Shown here piece by piece: positions 25,210 through 33,949 of a stretch of 64,000 nucleotides of DNA (its first letter is position 1; the number at the start of each line of letters is the position of its first letter). The notes under the pieces were generated by a model. It saw only the letters and a program-made list of their open reading frames with translations, was not told where the DNA came from and did not search any database. The position numbers and the translations under genes were made by a program. The DNA is from CAYZMS01 sp964479625 (GTDB taxonomy: Bacteria; Bacteroidota; Bacteroidia; Chitinophagales; Saprospiraceae). Where the stretch lies: assembly GCA_964479625.1 (NCBI GenBank), contig CAYZMS010000002.1:128269-192268 (forward strand), given 5' to 3'.

Positions 25210-26136
25210 ATGAACAAACAAATCCTACTCGTTTTAAGCTGCTTTCTTTTCCTACTTGGATGTCAATCAGAAGGAGCATTAGCTGATGCCTACGGCAATT
25301 TCGAAGCCAGGGAGGTGATGATCAGCCCTCAGATAGGTGGCCCTTTCCTCTTCCTGAATATTCAGGAGGGCCAGCGGCTAGAGGAAAATCAGCTCGTAGG
25401 CTTGGTAGATACCATTCCTTTACATTTGCAGGCTGCTCAAATCCGAGCGAAAATGCGGGCAATTCGACAAAAAACTGCTCAATCACAACCTCAGATCGAC
25501 ATCCTGCTTTCTCAAAAAGCCAACCTTGAACGAGAACAAGTCCGCCTCAAAAAACTATTAGAAGAAGAAGCCGCCCCCTCCAAACAACTAGACGACATCA
25601 ATGGCCAGATTGAGGTCATTCAAAAACAGATTATTTCCACCAGAGACCAGATCCAAACCGCAAACCGATCCATCCTCTCCGAACTGGAACCTATGGAAGC
25701 GCAGTTACAGATCATCGAAGACCAAATAAAACGGTGCAGGATCATAAACCCGACAACTGGCGTAGTATTGCAACAACTGGCAGAACCGGAAGAAATGGCC
25801 GCTCCCGGTAAACCCTTATACAAGCTGGCCGACCTGGATCGTATGATCCTCCGGGCATACGTATCCGGTGCACATTTGCCCTACCTTGAAATAGGTCAGG
25901 AGGTTACCGTATATGTGGATGAGTCCAAGAATTCCAATCGAAGGCATACCGGTATTGTGCGATGGGTCGCTGAGGAAGCTGAGTTTACACCAAAAATTGT
26001 TCAGACAAAAGAAGAACGGACCAACCTGGTGTATGCAGTAAAAGTAGAAGTTCCGAACGATGGAAGTATAAAGATTGGAATGCCAGGAGAACTGGAATTC
26101 CTGCCAGATTCGATCCTTATGTCCCAAAACCGATAA
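25210..26136 (+). CDS. HlyD-type periplasmic adaptor lipoprotein
   Basis: A 308-residue membrane-fusion protein anchored as a lipoprotein: signal peptide with lipobox FLLGC. A split biotinyl-lipoyl domain flanks a coiled-coil hairpin (about residues 75-165, with LREQVRLKKLLEEEAAPSKQL-like heptads), followed by a beta-barrel domain (LILRAYVSGAHLPYLEIGQ region). It resembles YbhG. It links the TolC-like channel to the ABC pump. It starts 11 bases after the TolC-like gene and ends two bases before the first ATPase gene. Confidence 0.9.
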   Translation: MNKQILLVLSCFLFLLGCQSEGALADAYGNFEAREVMISPQIGGPFLFLNIQEGQRLEENQLVGLVDTIPLHLQAAQIRAKMRAIRQKTAQSQPQIDILLSQKANLEREQVRLKKLLEEEAAPSKQLDDINGQIEVIQKQIISTRDQIQTANRSILSELEPMEAQLQIIEDQIKRCRIINPTTGVVLQQLAEPEEMAAPGKPLYKLADLDRMILRAYVSGAHLPYLEIGQEVTVYVDESKNSNRRHTGIVRWVAEEAEFTPKIVQTKEERTNLVYAVKVEVPNDGSIKIGMPGELEFLPDSILMSQNR

Positions 26137-26138
26137 CA

Positions 26139-27059
26139 ATGCCTCCTGCCATTTACATTAAGCAATTGAGCAAAAGTTATGAGGATTCGAAAGCGCTGGA
26201 GGATATCAACCTTAGCGTTAAAGCCGGGGAGCTCTTTGGGTTGATCGGCCCGGATGGAGCCGGCAAAACCAGCCTCATCCGCATTTTGACCACCCTTCTG
26301 CTTGCTGATTCCGGAGAAGCCAAGGTCCTTGGCTTTGGGGTGGAAGAAGGGCTGCGTCAAATCCGTAAGCGCGTAGGGTATATGCCCGGGCGATTTTCTC
26401 TTTACCAGGACCTTTCTGTGGAGGAAAACCTTCGATTTTTCGCTTCGATTTTTGGAACTACAGTAGAGGACAATTACGATATCATCCGGGATATCTATCA
26501 GCAAATTGAACCTTTCCGGACCCGCCGTGCTGGGAAGTTATCCGGGGGAATGAAGCAGAAACTGGCCCTTTCCTGTGCCCTGGTACATCGGCCCGAGCTT
26601 TTGTTTTTAGACGAACCAACCACCGGGGTAGATCCTGTATCCCGCCAGGAGTTCTGGGAAATTCTAAAAAGGTTGCAGGAAAAAAATATTACCATTTTTG
26701 TTTCTACACCCTATATGGATGAAGCCCGCCTTTGTGACAGGGTAGCGCTGATACAACACGGTCGCCTGCTCGCCATAGATACCCCCCCAAATATCGTACA
26801 ACTTTTTCCTTATGTCCTTTGGCGAATTGGGGGTAAAGATCAATATCGACTATTGCTCTGGCTAAGGGAGCAGCAATGGGTCCATTCTGTTTTTCCTTTT
26901 GGAGAATCGCTTCATTTGGCTACTCAAAAGGACACACCGGAAAGTCTTCTCCTGGAGTATCTGGAGCGTTCGGCCTTTGCTAATGTACAGGTAGACAGGA
27001 TCACACCCTCTATCGAAGATTGTTTTATGGAGGCGATGGGCGCTACCCAAAAAACCTAA
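26139..27059 (+). CDS. ABC transporter ATPase subunit 1 (YbhF N-half-like)
   Basis: A 306-residue ATP-binding subunit. Walker A is GPDGAGKTS (37-45), the signature LSGGMKQ (134-140) is canonical, and Walker B is LLFLDEP (154-160). The H-loop histidine is replaced: the sequence reads STPYMDEA with proline at residue 191. About 65 additional residues follow the nucleotide-binding domain. It resembles the first half of E. coli YbhF, which is a fused double ATPase; here the halves are separate genes four bases apart. With the next subunit it would form a heterodimer with one good and one degenerate ATP site. Confidence 0.92.
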   Translation: MPPAIYIKQLSKSYEDSKALEDINLSVKAGELFGLIGPDGAGKTSLIRILTTLLLADSGEAKVLGFGVEEGLRQIRKRVGYMPGRFSLYQDLSVEENLRFFASIFGTTVEDNYDIIRDIYQQIEPFRTRRAGKLSGGMKQKLALSCALVHRPELLFLDEPTTGVDPVSRQEFWEILKRLQEKNITIFVSTPYMDEARLCDRVALIQHGRLLAIDTPPNIVQLFPYVLWRIGGKDQYRLLLWLREQQWVHSVFPFGESLHLATQKDTPESLLLEYLERSAFANVQVDRITPSIEDCFMEAMGATQKT

Positions 27060-27063
27060 GAAA

Positions 27064-27789
27064 ATGGTTATAGAAGTAAACCAACTCACCAAAAAGTTCG
27101 GAGGCTTCACGGCCGTGGATCACATCTCTTTCGGTGTCAAACCCGGTGAAATATTCGGTTTTCTGGGAGCCAATGGCGCTGGAAAAACTACTGCAATGCG
27201 CATGCTCATCGGATTATCAAAGCCTACCTCAGGGGAAGCCCGGGTAGCCGGCTTTGACGTTTACCAGGACCCGGAACAGATCAAAAAAAGGATTGGCTAT
27301 ATGAGCCAGCGCTTTTCTTTATACGAAGACCTAACCGTAAGGGAGAACATCCAATTCTACGCGGGTATCTATGGCCTTTCCTTTAAAGCTATCCGAAGCA
27401 AAACCCGCCAACTTATTGAAGAACTAGGGCTTGCCGAAGTAGCTGATAAGTTGGTGCGTTCCCTCCCCTTGGGATGGAAGCAAAAGCTGGCTTTCTCGAC
27501 CGCAATAATTCACGATCCGGAAATCGTTTTTCTGGACGAACCCACCGGTGGAGTAGATCCCATTACCCGCCGACAGTTCTGGGAAATGATCTATGAAGCC
27601 GCTGCAAGAGGAGTTACCATTTTCGTTACAACGCATTATATGGATGAAGCTGAATATTGCGATCGCATCAGTATGATGGTCGAGGGAAGGATACAAGCTC
27701 TTGGGGCTCCGTTCAATTTGAAGCAGGAATATCAGGTCCCTGACATGAATGCTCTTTTTTTAAAAATGGCAAGAGAACAAAACAACTAA
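27064..27789 (+). CDS. ABC transporter ATPase subunit 2 (YbhF C-half-like)
   Basis: A 241-residue ATP-binding subunit. Walker A is GANGAGKTT (35-43), Walker B ends FLDEP (156-160), and the H-loop histidine H191 in TTHYMDEA is present. The signature motif is altered to SLPLGWKQ (133-140). This complements subunit 1, which has a normal signature but no H-loop histidine. Its own Walker motifs paired with the signature of subunit 1 would form the competent ATP site. It lies between the first ATPase and the first permease gene. Confidence 0.93.
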   Translation: MVIEVNQLTKKFGGFTAVDHISFGVKPGEIFGFLGANGAGKTTAMRMLIGLSKPTSGEARVAGFDVYQDPEQIKKRIGYMSQRFSLYEDLTVRENIQFYAGIYGLSFKAIRSKTRQLIEELGLAEVADKLVRSLPLGWKQKLAFSTAIIHDPEIVFLDEPTGGVDPITRRQFWEMIYEAAARGVTIFVTTHYMDEAEYCDRISMMVEGRIQALGAPFNLKQEYQVPDMNALFLKMAREQNN

Positions 27790-27798
27790 GCCCAAATA

Positions 27799-28905
27799 AT
27801 GAGGCAATTAGGAAATATAATTCGAAAAGAGATCTGGCACATTCTGCGTGACAAACGCACGCTGCTCATCCTTTTTGGGTTGCCGATGATCCAGATCCTG
27901 TTATTTGGTTTTGCCATTACCAATGAAATTCGAAATGCAAAAATTGCAGTTTTGGATCAGGCTAAGGACGAAGCCAGCTTTGAGATTATCGACCGCTTGA
28001 TGGCATCCGGCTATTTTTCTCTAAAGAAGAAGGTGAATTCCAGGGAGGAGATCGTTCGACTTTTTCGAAAGGGCCAGATAAAGCTGGGGGTTATTTTTTC
28101 GCCCGCTATGGGTGAAGCTTTTTCAAGACAGGAGGGGGGCCAGGTTCAGCTCATTGCAGATGCCACAGACCCAAATACCGCCACCACCCTGGTCAACTAT
28201 GCCTCGGCAATTATCAATGACTATCAGCAGGAGCAGGGTAATGCAGCACAACCCTTGGCCATCAATACAGAGATCCGGATGCTTTACAACCCTCAGCTTG
28301 AAAGCGTTCATATGTTCGTTCCCGGAGTTATGACCATTATTTTGATGTTGGTCAGTGCCATGATGACTTCCATTGCCCTGACTCGGGAAAAAGAACTTGG
28401 CACCATGGAAGTATTATTGGTTTCCCCCTTACGTCCGTTCTTTATCATTCTGGGAAAGGTTATTCCCTATGTTCTACTTTCCATGATTAATACGATCCTG
28501 ATTTTGGCCCTTTCTGTTTCTGTTTTCTCTATGCCGATACGGGGAAATCTGCTCCTTTTAATAGTGGAAAGCTTGCTATTTGTTTTGACGGCTTTAGCCT
28601 TGGGCATTCTAATCTCTACCAGAACAAATAGTCAACAGGTGGCAATGATGATTTCACTAATGGCCCTAATGCTACCTACTATTTTGTTATCGGGTTTTAT
28701 ATTCCCAGTTGAATCCATGCCTCTCTTCTTACAGGTCCTAAGTAATGTCATTCCAGCCAAGTGGTTCATTCTCATTATCAAGGATATTATGTTAAAGGGC
28801 CTTGGATTCGGCTACGTGTGGAAGGAGACCATGATCCTGGCCGGTATGTTCGTTTTATTAATGGTCGCCGGTATTCGAAACTTTAACATTCGACTGTCTT
28901 CATGA
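27799..28905 (+). CDS. ABC-2 type permease subunit (YbhS/YbhR-like)
   Basis: A 368-residue inner-membrane permease. One membrane helix near the N terminus (about 23-42) is followed by a large periplasmic domain (about 45-175) and five further membrane helices from VPGVMTIILMLVSAMMTSIAL to the C terminus, the ABC-2 layout. TREKELGTMEVLLVSPLRP is the conserved cytoplasmic coupling region. It forms the transmembrane channel with the next protein. Its end overlaps the start of that gene by four bases. Confidence 0.92.
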   Translation: MRQLGNIIRKEIWHILRDKRTLLILFGLPMIQILLFGFAITNEIRNAKIAVLDQAKDEASFEIIDRLMASGYFSLKKKVNSREEIVRLFRKGQIKLGVIFSPAMGEAFSRQEGGQVQLIADATDPNTATTLVNYASAIINDYQQEQGNAAQPLAINTEIRMLYNPQLESVHMFVPGVMTIILMLVSAMMTSIALTREKELGTMEVLLVSPLRPFFIILGKVIPYVLLSMINTILILALSVSVFSMPIRGNLLLLIVESLLFVLTALALGILISTRTNSQQVAMMISLMALMLPTILLSGFIFPVESMPLFLQVLSNVIPAKWFILIIKDIMLKGLGFGYVWKETMILAGMFVLLMVAGIRNFNIRLSS

Positions 28906-30011
28906 AAACCATCCTCTTTTTACTGCGCAAAGAGTTTTTGCAAATATTCAGGAACAGGGTAATTACCGCACTGATCTTTATTATGCCGGTAATTCAACTA
29001 CTGATCCTCGCCAATGCCGCAGACTATGAGGTGAAAAACGTCAACCTTCACATAGTTGATAAGGACCAAAGCGTAGTATCCAGACAGCTGATCAGTCATT
29101 TTGCCGCTTCAAAAAACTTCCTGTTGGTCAGGCAATCCTCCTCAACAGAACAGGGGTGGCGTGACATCCAGAGCAGGCAAGCAGATCTGGTGTTGGAGAT
29201 CCCTCCGGATTTCGGAAGGAATCTCTACCGGTACAGCAAAGCGGGCTTGCACCTGAACATTGATGCTATTAATGGAGTAAAGGCAGGTCTGGCAAACAGT
29301 TATGCCCAGGCAATTATCCTGCACTTTAACCGGGAATTACGCCGGGAATGGCTTGGGGTTACTCCCCGTACCCCTCTGGAGATCACCTATAGCAACTGGT
29401 TTAACCCGACTTTGGAATACAGTAATTTTATGGTCCCGGGTATTCTTGTTTTGTTAGTAACCCTGGTGGGTATGTTTTTGTCGGGTATGAATATAGTACG
29501 GGAAAAGGAAATGGGCACCATCGAACAGATCAACGTGACCCCCATTCGAAAATACCAATTTATCATTGGGAAGTTACTGCCGTTCTGGATCATTGCCATG
29601 GTGGAACTGGCCATTGGATTGATCGTAGGCTGGCTGGTCTTCTCCATTCCATTTGAAGGGAGCTTACTGGTGGTGTTTAGCTTTGCAGCTATTTATTTAC
29701 TGGTGGTTTTGGGGATGGGGTTACTGGTATCAACCCTAACCGATACCCAACAACAGGCCATGTTCATTAGCTGGTTTTTCCTCATTATTTTTATTTTAAT
29801 GAGTGGCTTGTTTACCCCAATTGAAAGTATGCCCGACTGGGCCCAAAAAATCACCTGGTTCAATCCAGTTGCTTATTTTGTCGAACTGATGCGCTTGGTG
29901 CTCCTGAAGGGAAGTAGCTGGGAGGATATCCGCCCGCACCTTTCAGCTATGGTGCTGTTTGCCCTGGCTGTAAACGGATTAGCCGTCTGGAATTACCGAA
30001 AAACCAACTAA
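28902..30011 (+). CDS. ABC-2 type permease subunit (YbhR/YbhS-like)
   Basis: A 369-residue paralogue of the preceding permease with the same layout: N-terminal helix (VITALIFIMPVIQLLILA), periplasmic domain, then five membrane segments starting at FMVPGILVLLVTLVGMFLSG. The coupling region is VREKEMGTIEQINVTPIRK. Two different permeases and two different ATPases make a fully heteromeric pump. It is the last gene of the efflux operon. A hairpin with a poly-A tract lies just after the stop codon, though its T-run is on the other strand. Confidence 0.92.
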   Translation: MKTILFLLRKEFLQIFRNRVITALIFIMPVIQLLILANAADYEVKNVNLHIVDKDQSVVSRQLISHFAASKNFLLVRQSSSTEQGWRDIQSRQADLVLEIPPDFGRNLYRYSKAGLHLNIDAINGVKAGLANSYAQAIILHFNRELRREWLGVTPRTPLEITYSNWFNPTLEYSNFMVPGILVLLVTLVGMFLSGMNIVREKEMGTIEQINVTPIRKYQFIIGKLLPFWIIAMVELAIGLIVGWLVFSIPFEGSLLVVFSFAAIYLLVVLGMGLLVSTLTDTQQQAMFISWFFLIIFILMSGLFTPIESMPDWAQKITWFNPVAYFVELMRLVLLKGSSWEDIRPHLSAMVLFALAVNGLAVWNYRKTN

Positions 30012-30015
30012 TGCT

Positions 30016-30054
30016 AAAAAAAAGTGTCCCGAATCGGTGCACCGCTTCGGGACA
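30016..30054 (-). terminator. terminator of the CBS-domain gene
   Basis: On the minus strand a 9-bp stem TGTCCCGAA/TTCGGGACA (30025-30054) with a loop containing GGTGCACC is followed by eight T residues (30016-30023). It lies about 90 bases after the stop of the CBS gene. The stem may also stop plus-strand transcripts of the efflux operon, but lacks a T-run in that direction. Confidence 0.75.
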
Positions 30055-30141
30055 GCCCGATTCCTTACAACTAGGTCAAGCTTGCAAATGGGAGTCTTTT
30101 CAAAAGATTGTGATTTTCAAGCTTTGAAAAGGTTACTTTTG

Positions 30142-30603
30142 CTAATCTTTTTCGATCCGGTTAGCCAGGATCTGATCTGCAGTAATTTCCTCGGAAGCAA
30201 GCTCTTTAATAATATCAAAGGTGGTAACGATACCTACCAACTCCTTACCATCAACTACTGGAATAGCGTGAAAGCGATTGGCCATGAAAATTTCAAGCGC
30301 AACGTTGATCCGCTCATCCGGGCTGAGTTTAGCCAATCCCGTAGTCATGATATCTTCGGCGGTATACACACGTAATCGGGCATAGTTTACGAAACGATCC
30401 TCGTCATTTCTACTAAACCCGCGTAGAAAATGCAGGAAATCAGATTTACTGATCATACCCACCATTTCCCGAAACCGGACTACAGGCAGGTGGTGGATAT
30501 TATTATTCTCAAAAATTTCCTTTATAACCGTTATCTTATCGGAAGGATTTACGGTGACCAGGCTGGTCGTCATGATGGTTTTTACTGGTGCAAGGACATT
30601 CAT
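30142..30603 (-). CDS. CBS-domain pair protein
   Basis: A 153-residue stand-alone protein made of two CBS motifs, about residues 5-60 (VKTIMTTSLVTVNPSDKI, IHHLPVV) and 80-140 (AEDIMTTGLAKLSPDERI, FHAIPVVDGKELVGIVTTFDI). Such pairs bind adenine nucleotides and sense cellular energy or regulate a partner enzyme. The ATG at 30603 gives MNVLAPVKTIM; an open frame upstream begins with TTG and is less likely. The partner is not indicated by neighbours. Confidence 0.88.
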   Translation of the reverse strand: MNVLAPVKTIMTTSLVTVNPSDKITVIKEIFENNNIHHLPVVRFREMVGMISKSDFLHFLRGFSRNDEDRFVNYARLRVYTAEDIMTTGLAKLSPDERINVALEIFMANRFHAIPVVDGKELVGIVTTFDIIKELASEEITADQILANRIEKD

Positions 30604-30808
30604 ACTATTCGAATTTAATTGGCTTTTTAACAATAATGTTATAACAGGTTTTACTACCTCGTGTTAATTGGCTACTTAATTGACTTCAACATTAATTTCT
30701 AGATTTTTGAAAACATTAGAATTGACAAATATCAACCGGCAACCTGATTTTTGCAACCTGGCCAGACAAGCTGTTGCGAATTTTCTAACCTATTGCGGGT
30801 TGCGCTCT

Positions 30809-31897
30809 TTATTTTTCCTTTAATTCTTCTATAAATTCGATTACTGTTTTTCGCATTAGTGCATGTCTTTGGGAACTCTCCTCAATCGGGAAGCCTTTAC
30901 TTTGAATTGCTTTCTGAATACCTTGTGCCAATTCAAAATTATCCTGGGTTTGACGAGCACACCATCCTCTGAGTTCCATTTGTTTTGCGAGATACTCCTG
31001 CTCAGTTTGTCCTTTGGTTGGGATCAGTAGTGCCTTCTTACCTCCCATGGAGTAAAGGTCCATCAGGGTAGTATAGCCTGCGCGACAAATAATTACCTCT
31101 GCATTTCCGATTGCTCTGGACAAATCGGGCCCGTGGAGTCGATTTACAATGTCCACATTCTGCTCCCGCCAATCTTTACGGTCTGGGCTTGGAAGCCCCT
31201 GAATGAGCAGGTGTCGACCTGGTGCTTTTTTCAATTGCGCTTTCATTTTTTGTTCTAAAAAGCTTCGAAGGGGTTCCGGCCCGGAAAGGATCAACAAGCT
31301 TTTGAATTCAGGCGTGGAAATATCGATACGCTCCAGACGGGAAAGCACCCCCAGGTGCTTCGTTGGAATAGGATAGGGTGGAGCCGACATTTCCCCGGCA
31401 AGATTTTCCGGCTCCGGAAAATCCGGGACCCAAAGCATTTGAAATTTTTTCACGAATCGGCTCTGTATCCAATTTGCAAATTGAGACCCCGCCCTGGTAT
31501 TCCCCCTTAAATGAATTTGGTGCGCTATGAAAACACAAGGAATCTCTGGTAGAGAAAGCCCGTACCGGTTATCAGAAATAACCGCATCGATCCTGGCTTC
31601 CGAAACAATTTCGACTAAAAATTGGCGCTCTTTTTGGATCATCCACAAAACCCTGGCACTCTGACGGGCCAAAGAAGGAATTAATCCCTCTTTGGGATAG
31701 CGAATTCCGTAATCAGGTAATTGATAGTAGGGAAGTTCCGGAAATTCTAAACGTATAAGATCTAATGCTACGCCAGAAGAGGCTAAAACCACATCCTGAC
31801 CAGCCTCCAGCAAAGTATTAATTATCGGAACGCAACGGCCGGCATGGCCTAAGCCCCAATTTAACGGGGCAACTAAAAATCGATATTTCCCTGGCAT
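30809..31897 (-). CDS. glycosyltransferase, MurG-like fold
   Basis: A 362-residue enzyme with a GT-B layout. The N-terminal domain begins FLVAPLNWGLGHAGRCVPI, with the GLGHAGR loop found in UDP-sugar enzymes of the MurG/MGDG synthase type. The C-terminal domain has LLILSGPEPLR and the nucleotide-sugar region NAEVIICRAGYTTLMDLYSMGGKKALLIPT (listed as successive motifs), with KGQTEQEYLAKQM. It is conserved in Bacteroidota as a predicted glycosyltransferase of unknown acceptor. It has no signal peptide and is probably at the inner face of the membrane. No glycan-biosynthesis genes flank it. Confidence 0.82.
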   Translation of the reverse strand: MPGKYRFLVAPLNWGLGHAGRCVPIINTLLEAGQDVVLASSGVALDLIRLEFPELPYYQLPDYGIRYPKEGLIPSLARQSARVLWMIQKERQFLVEIVSEARIDAVISDNRYGLSLPEIPCVFIAHQIHLRGNTRAGSQFANWIQSRFVKKFQMLWVPDFPEPENLAGEMSAPPYPIPTKHLGVLSRLERIDISTPEFKSLLILSGPEPLRSFLEQKMKAQLKKAPGRHLLIQGLPSPDRKDWREQNVDIVNRLHGPDLSRAIGNAEVIICRAGYTTLMDLYSMGGKKALLIPTKGQTEQEYLAKQMELRGWCARQTQDNFELAQGIQKAIQSKGFPIEESSQRHALMRKTVIEFIEELKEK

Positions 31898-31950
31898 AAA
31901 TCACAATTTGCTGTTAAATTAGGTAATCGCATTAAATGATTGGAATTACT

Positions 31951-32082
31951 ATGACATCAGGTACAGTTTGGTGCTGCCGACGAATCGTTTTGATCCTGTT
32001 CATGTTGGGAATATTGACCTCCGGTTGCAGGGAGAGGGATTGCGGCTGCCCTATGGCTGAGAGGACTTCCATTCGAAGGTAG
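31951..32082 (+). CDS. small cysteine-containing lipoprotein (43 aa)
   Basis: This short frame encodes a basic start (MTSGTVWCCRR), a hydrophobic segment IVLILFMLGILTS, and the lipobox TSGC, followed by RERDCGCPMAERTSIRR and a stop. That is the layout of a minimal lipoprotein with a mature part of only 18 residues, and a CGCP motif that I recall in other tiny Bacteroidota lipoproteins. An in-frame ATG at 31936 would add five residues. A hairpin terminator follows about 50 bases after the stop. The function is unknown. It is short enough to be missed by common length cut-offs. Confidence 0.6.
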   Translation: MTSGTVWCCRRIVLILFMLGILTSGCRERDCGCPMAERTSIRR

Positions 32083-32124
32083 GTCTTTTATCAAAGGACG
32101 GATTTGAATGGAGCGCCAGGGCAT

Positions 32125-32201
32125 AAAAAAAGGCCGGTTGCTAACTCCTTTTTGCAGCCTTGATAAGCTGGTATTAGCAAACGGCCTGTTGTTGTTTTTT
32201 T
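32125..32201. terminator. bidirectional terminator after RNase G/E
   Basis: AGGCCGGTTGCTAA (32131-32144) pairs with TTAGCAAACGGCCT (32174-32187), 14 positions with one mismatch, around a 29-base loop. Seven T residues follow on each strand (A-run 32125-32131 on plus; T-run 32195-32201). It can end the minus-strand rng transcript and the plus-strand small lipoprotein transcript. Confidence 0.75.
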
Positions 32202-32209
32202 GAACCTCC

Positions 32210-33949
32210 TTACTGGTTCAGTCGGATCTCATCATCATTTTTATCGAAGAAGCGGTATTTTGTCAGGGCATAATCCGTATCTGCTTTGATCGTTACCCAT
32301 CTTAAGTATTTGGTATACCATTTCACCTGGCGGTTAGGCAGTCCTTTTTTAAGATATGCTTCAATGTAAGGATGTACAGCCAGTTTCAGCTTCGCCTTGG
32401 GTTGAGATTGGAAGATATAATCCAGATCTCTTTCGATATCATCTACTAACAATATGGATGCATTCATTTTTCCGGTTCCTCCACAGGTGGGGCAGACCTC
32501 GCTGGTATCTATTTTGACTTCGGGTCTGACTCGTTGTCTGGTAATTTGCATTAAGCCGAACTTACTAAGCGGGAGTATGGTATGCTGCGCCCGGTCTTTT
32601 CGCATAGCTTGCCGCATAACGGTCATTAATTCCTTCCGGTGTTCCGCCTTCTTCATATCGATGAAGTCGACGATAATAATACCACCAATGTCGCGTAGTC
32701 GCAATTGGCGGGCGATCTCCTCCGCAGCCTCCAGATTGACGTTGAGAACGGCATTTTCACCCCTTTTGCTGCCCATTTTGTGACCGCTGTTAACGTCGAT
32801 CACGTGCATGGCCTCTGTGTGTTCGATTACCAAATAGGCCCCACTACTCATGGTAGCAGTTTTCCCAAAGCTTGATTTAATCTGGCGGCTCACACCGTAG
32901 GCTTCAAAAATGGGTTTATTCCCCCGGTGGTGCTGAACAATATTAACTTGTTCGGGCGAAATGGTGCTCAGGAAGTTTCGAATATTGGCAGCCATCTGCC
33001 GGTCGTTCACCACAATCTTAGTGAAGGTATCCGTTAGTAGGTCCCGAAGAATACTGGAAGTTTTATCAAGTTCACTCAGTAATTTAACCGGTGCTTTAGC
33101 TCCTTTGAGCTGCTCGAAAATATCTTCCCACTTCTGGAGCATCACCGTCATTTCTTCGTGAAGGTCCATGACCTTTTTTCCTTCGGCGGCGGTACGCACA
33201 ATAACCCCGAAATGTTTGGGACGAATACTTTCGATTAATCTTTTTAGTCTGGCCCGCTCCTCGGATGAGGTTATCTTTTTAGATACGGCAATTACATCCG
33301 AAAAGGGGGTCAGCACCAGGTAGCGCCCTGGAATGGTGATTTCACAACTCAGGCGAGGCCCTTTGGTGGAAATAGGTTCCTTTAGAATTTGCACCAAAAG
33401 CTGTTGCCGGCGCTTCAGCACCTGGTCAACCTTACCGGTCTTAATGATATCGGGAGCCATTTTGAAATTCTCCAGCCTGGAGATCGTCTGTTTACCTGAA
33501 ACGGCTTCATTGGTATATTTGGCCAGTGAGTTTAATGTAGGCCCCAGATCCGTGTAGTGTAGGAAGGCATCCTTTTTATGTCCGATATCCACAAATGCGG
33601 CATTCAAACCAGGCATAAGCCGTTTGATCCTTCCCAAGAAAATATCGCCAACCGTAAAATTATCGTTGGTCTTTTGGTCGTGTAGTTCGACCAGCTTTCC
33701 ATCTTCCAACAAAGCAATATCCACTTTGGTGGGAGAGGAGTTAATGATTAATTCTTTTTCCACGGGCGTATCGTTTTCAGGGACTGGATGCGCCTGCTTC
33801 GGATGAACACCTTTAGGAGAATTATGTCTGTTTTCTTTGGCGGTACTTTTTGAGTTGTTGACTGTTTGGGAATTCCCGTTCTCCTTATCAGAGGGTGGCT
33901 GTTTGGGGTTGGGGGTTTTCTGATCTTTATTTTTGGGATCTATCTGCAC
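32210..33949 (-). CDS. rng: ribonuclease G/E
   Basis: A 579-residue endonuclease for rRNA maturation and mRNA decay. After a hydrophilic tail (about residues 1-62, rich in Asn, Lys, Pro and Ser) the catalytic core begins with EKELIINSSPTKVDIALLEDG, an S1-like domain (about 95-175, VGDIFLGRIKRLMPGLNAAF), the catalytic aspartates D428 in IIIVDFIDM and probably D452, and the zinc-link cysteines C486 and C489 in CPTCGGTG. There is no long C-terminal scaffold, as in RNase G. The GTG at 33949 is the longest start; a GTG at 33763 directly before EKELIIN would remove the tail. It follows a 322-bp leader with hairpins. Confidence 0.93.
   Translation of the reverse strand: MQIDPKNKDQKTPNPKQPPSDKENGNSQTVNNSKSTAKENRHNSPKGVHPKQAHPVPENDTPVEKELIINSSPTKVDIALLEDGKLVELHDQKTNDNFTVGDIFLGRIKRLMPGLNAAFVDIGHKKDAFLHYTDLGPTLNSLAKYTNEAVSGKQTISRLENFKMAPDIIKTGKVDQVLKRRQQLLVQILKEPISTKGPRLSCEITIPGRYLVLTPFSDVIAVSKKITSSEERARLKRLIESIRPKHFGVIVRTAAEGKKVMDLHEEMTVMLQKWEDIFEQLKGAKAPVKLLSELDKTSSILRDLLTDTFTKIVVNDRQMAANIRNFLSTISPEQVNIVQHHRGNKPIFEAYGVSRQIKSSFGKTATMSSGAYLVIEHTEAMHVIDVNSGHKMGSKRGENAVLNVNLEAAEEIARQLRLRDIGGIIIVDFIDMKKAEHRKELMTVMRQAMRKDRAQHTILPLSKFGLMQITRQRVRPEVKIDTSEVCPTCGGTGKMNASILLVDDIERDLDYIFQSQPKAKLKLAVHPYIEAYLKKGLPNRQVKWYTKYLRWVTIKADTDYALTKYRFFDKNDDEIRLNQ

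Noticed and set aside
23299..30011. A novel defence or toxin system
   Set aside because: The TetR-TolC-HlyD-ABC-ABC-permease-permease order is a standard YbhGFSR-like efflux operon.
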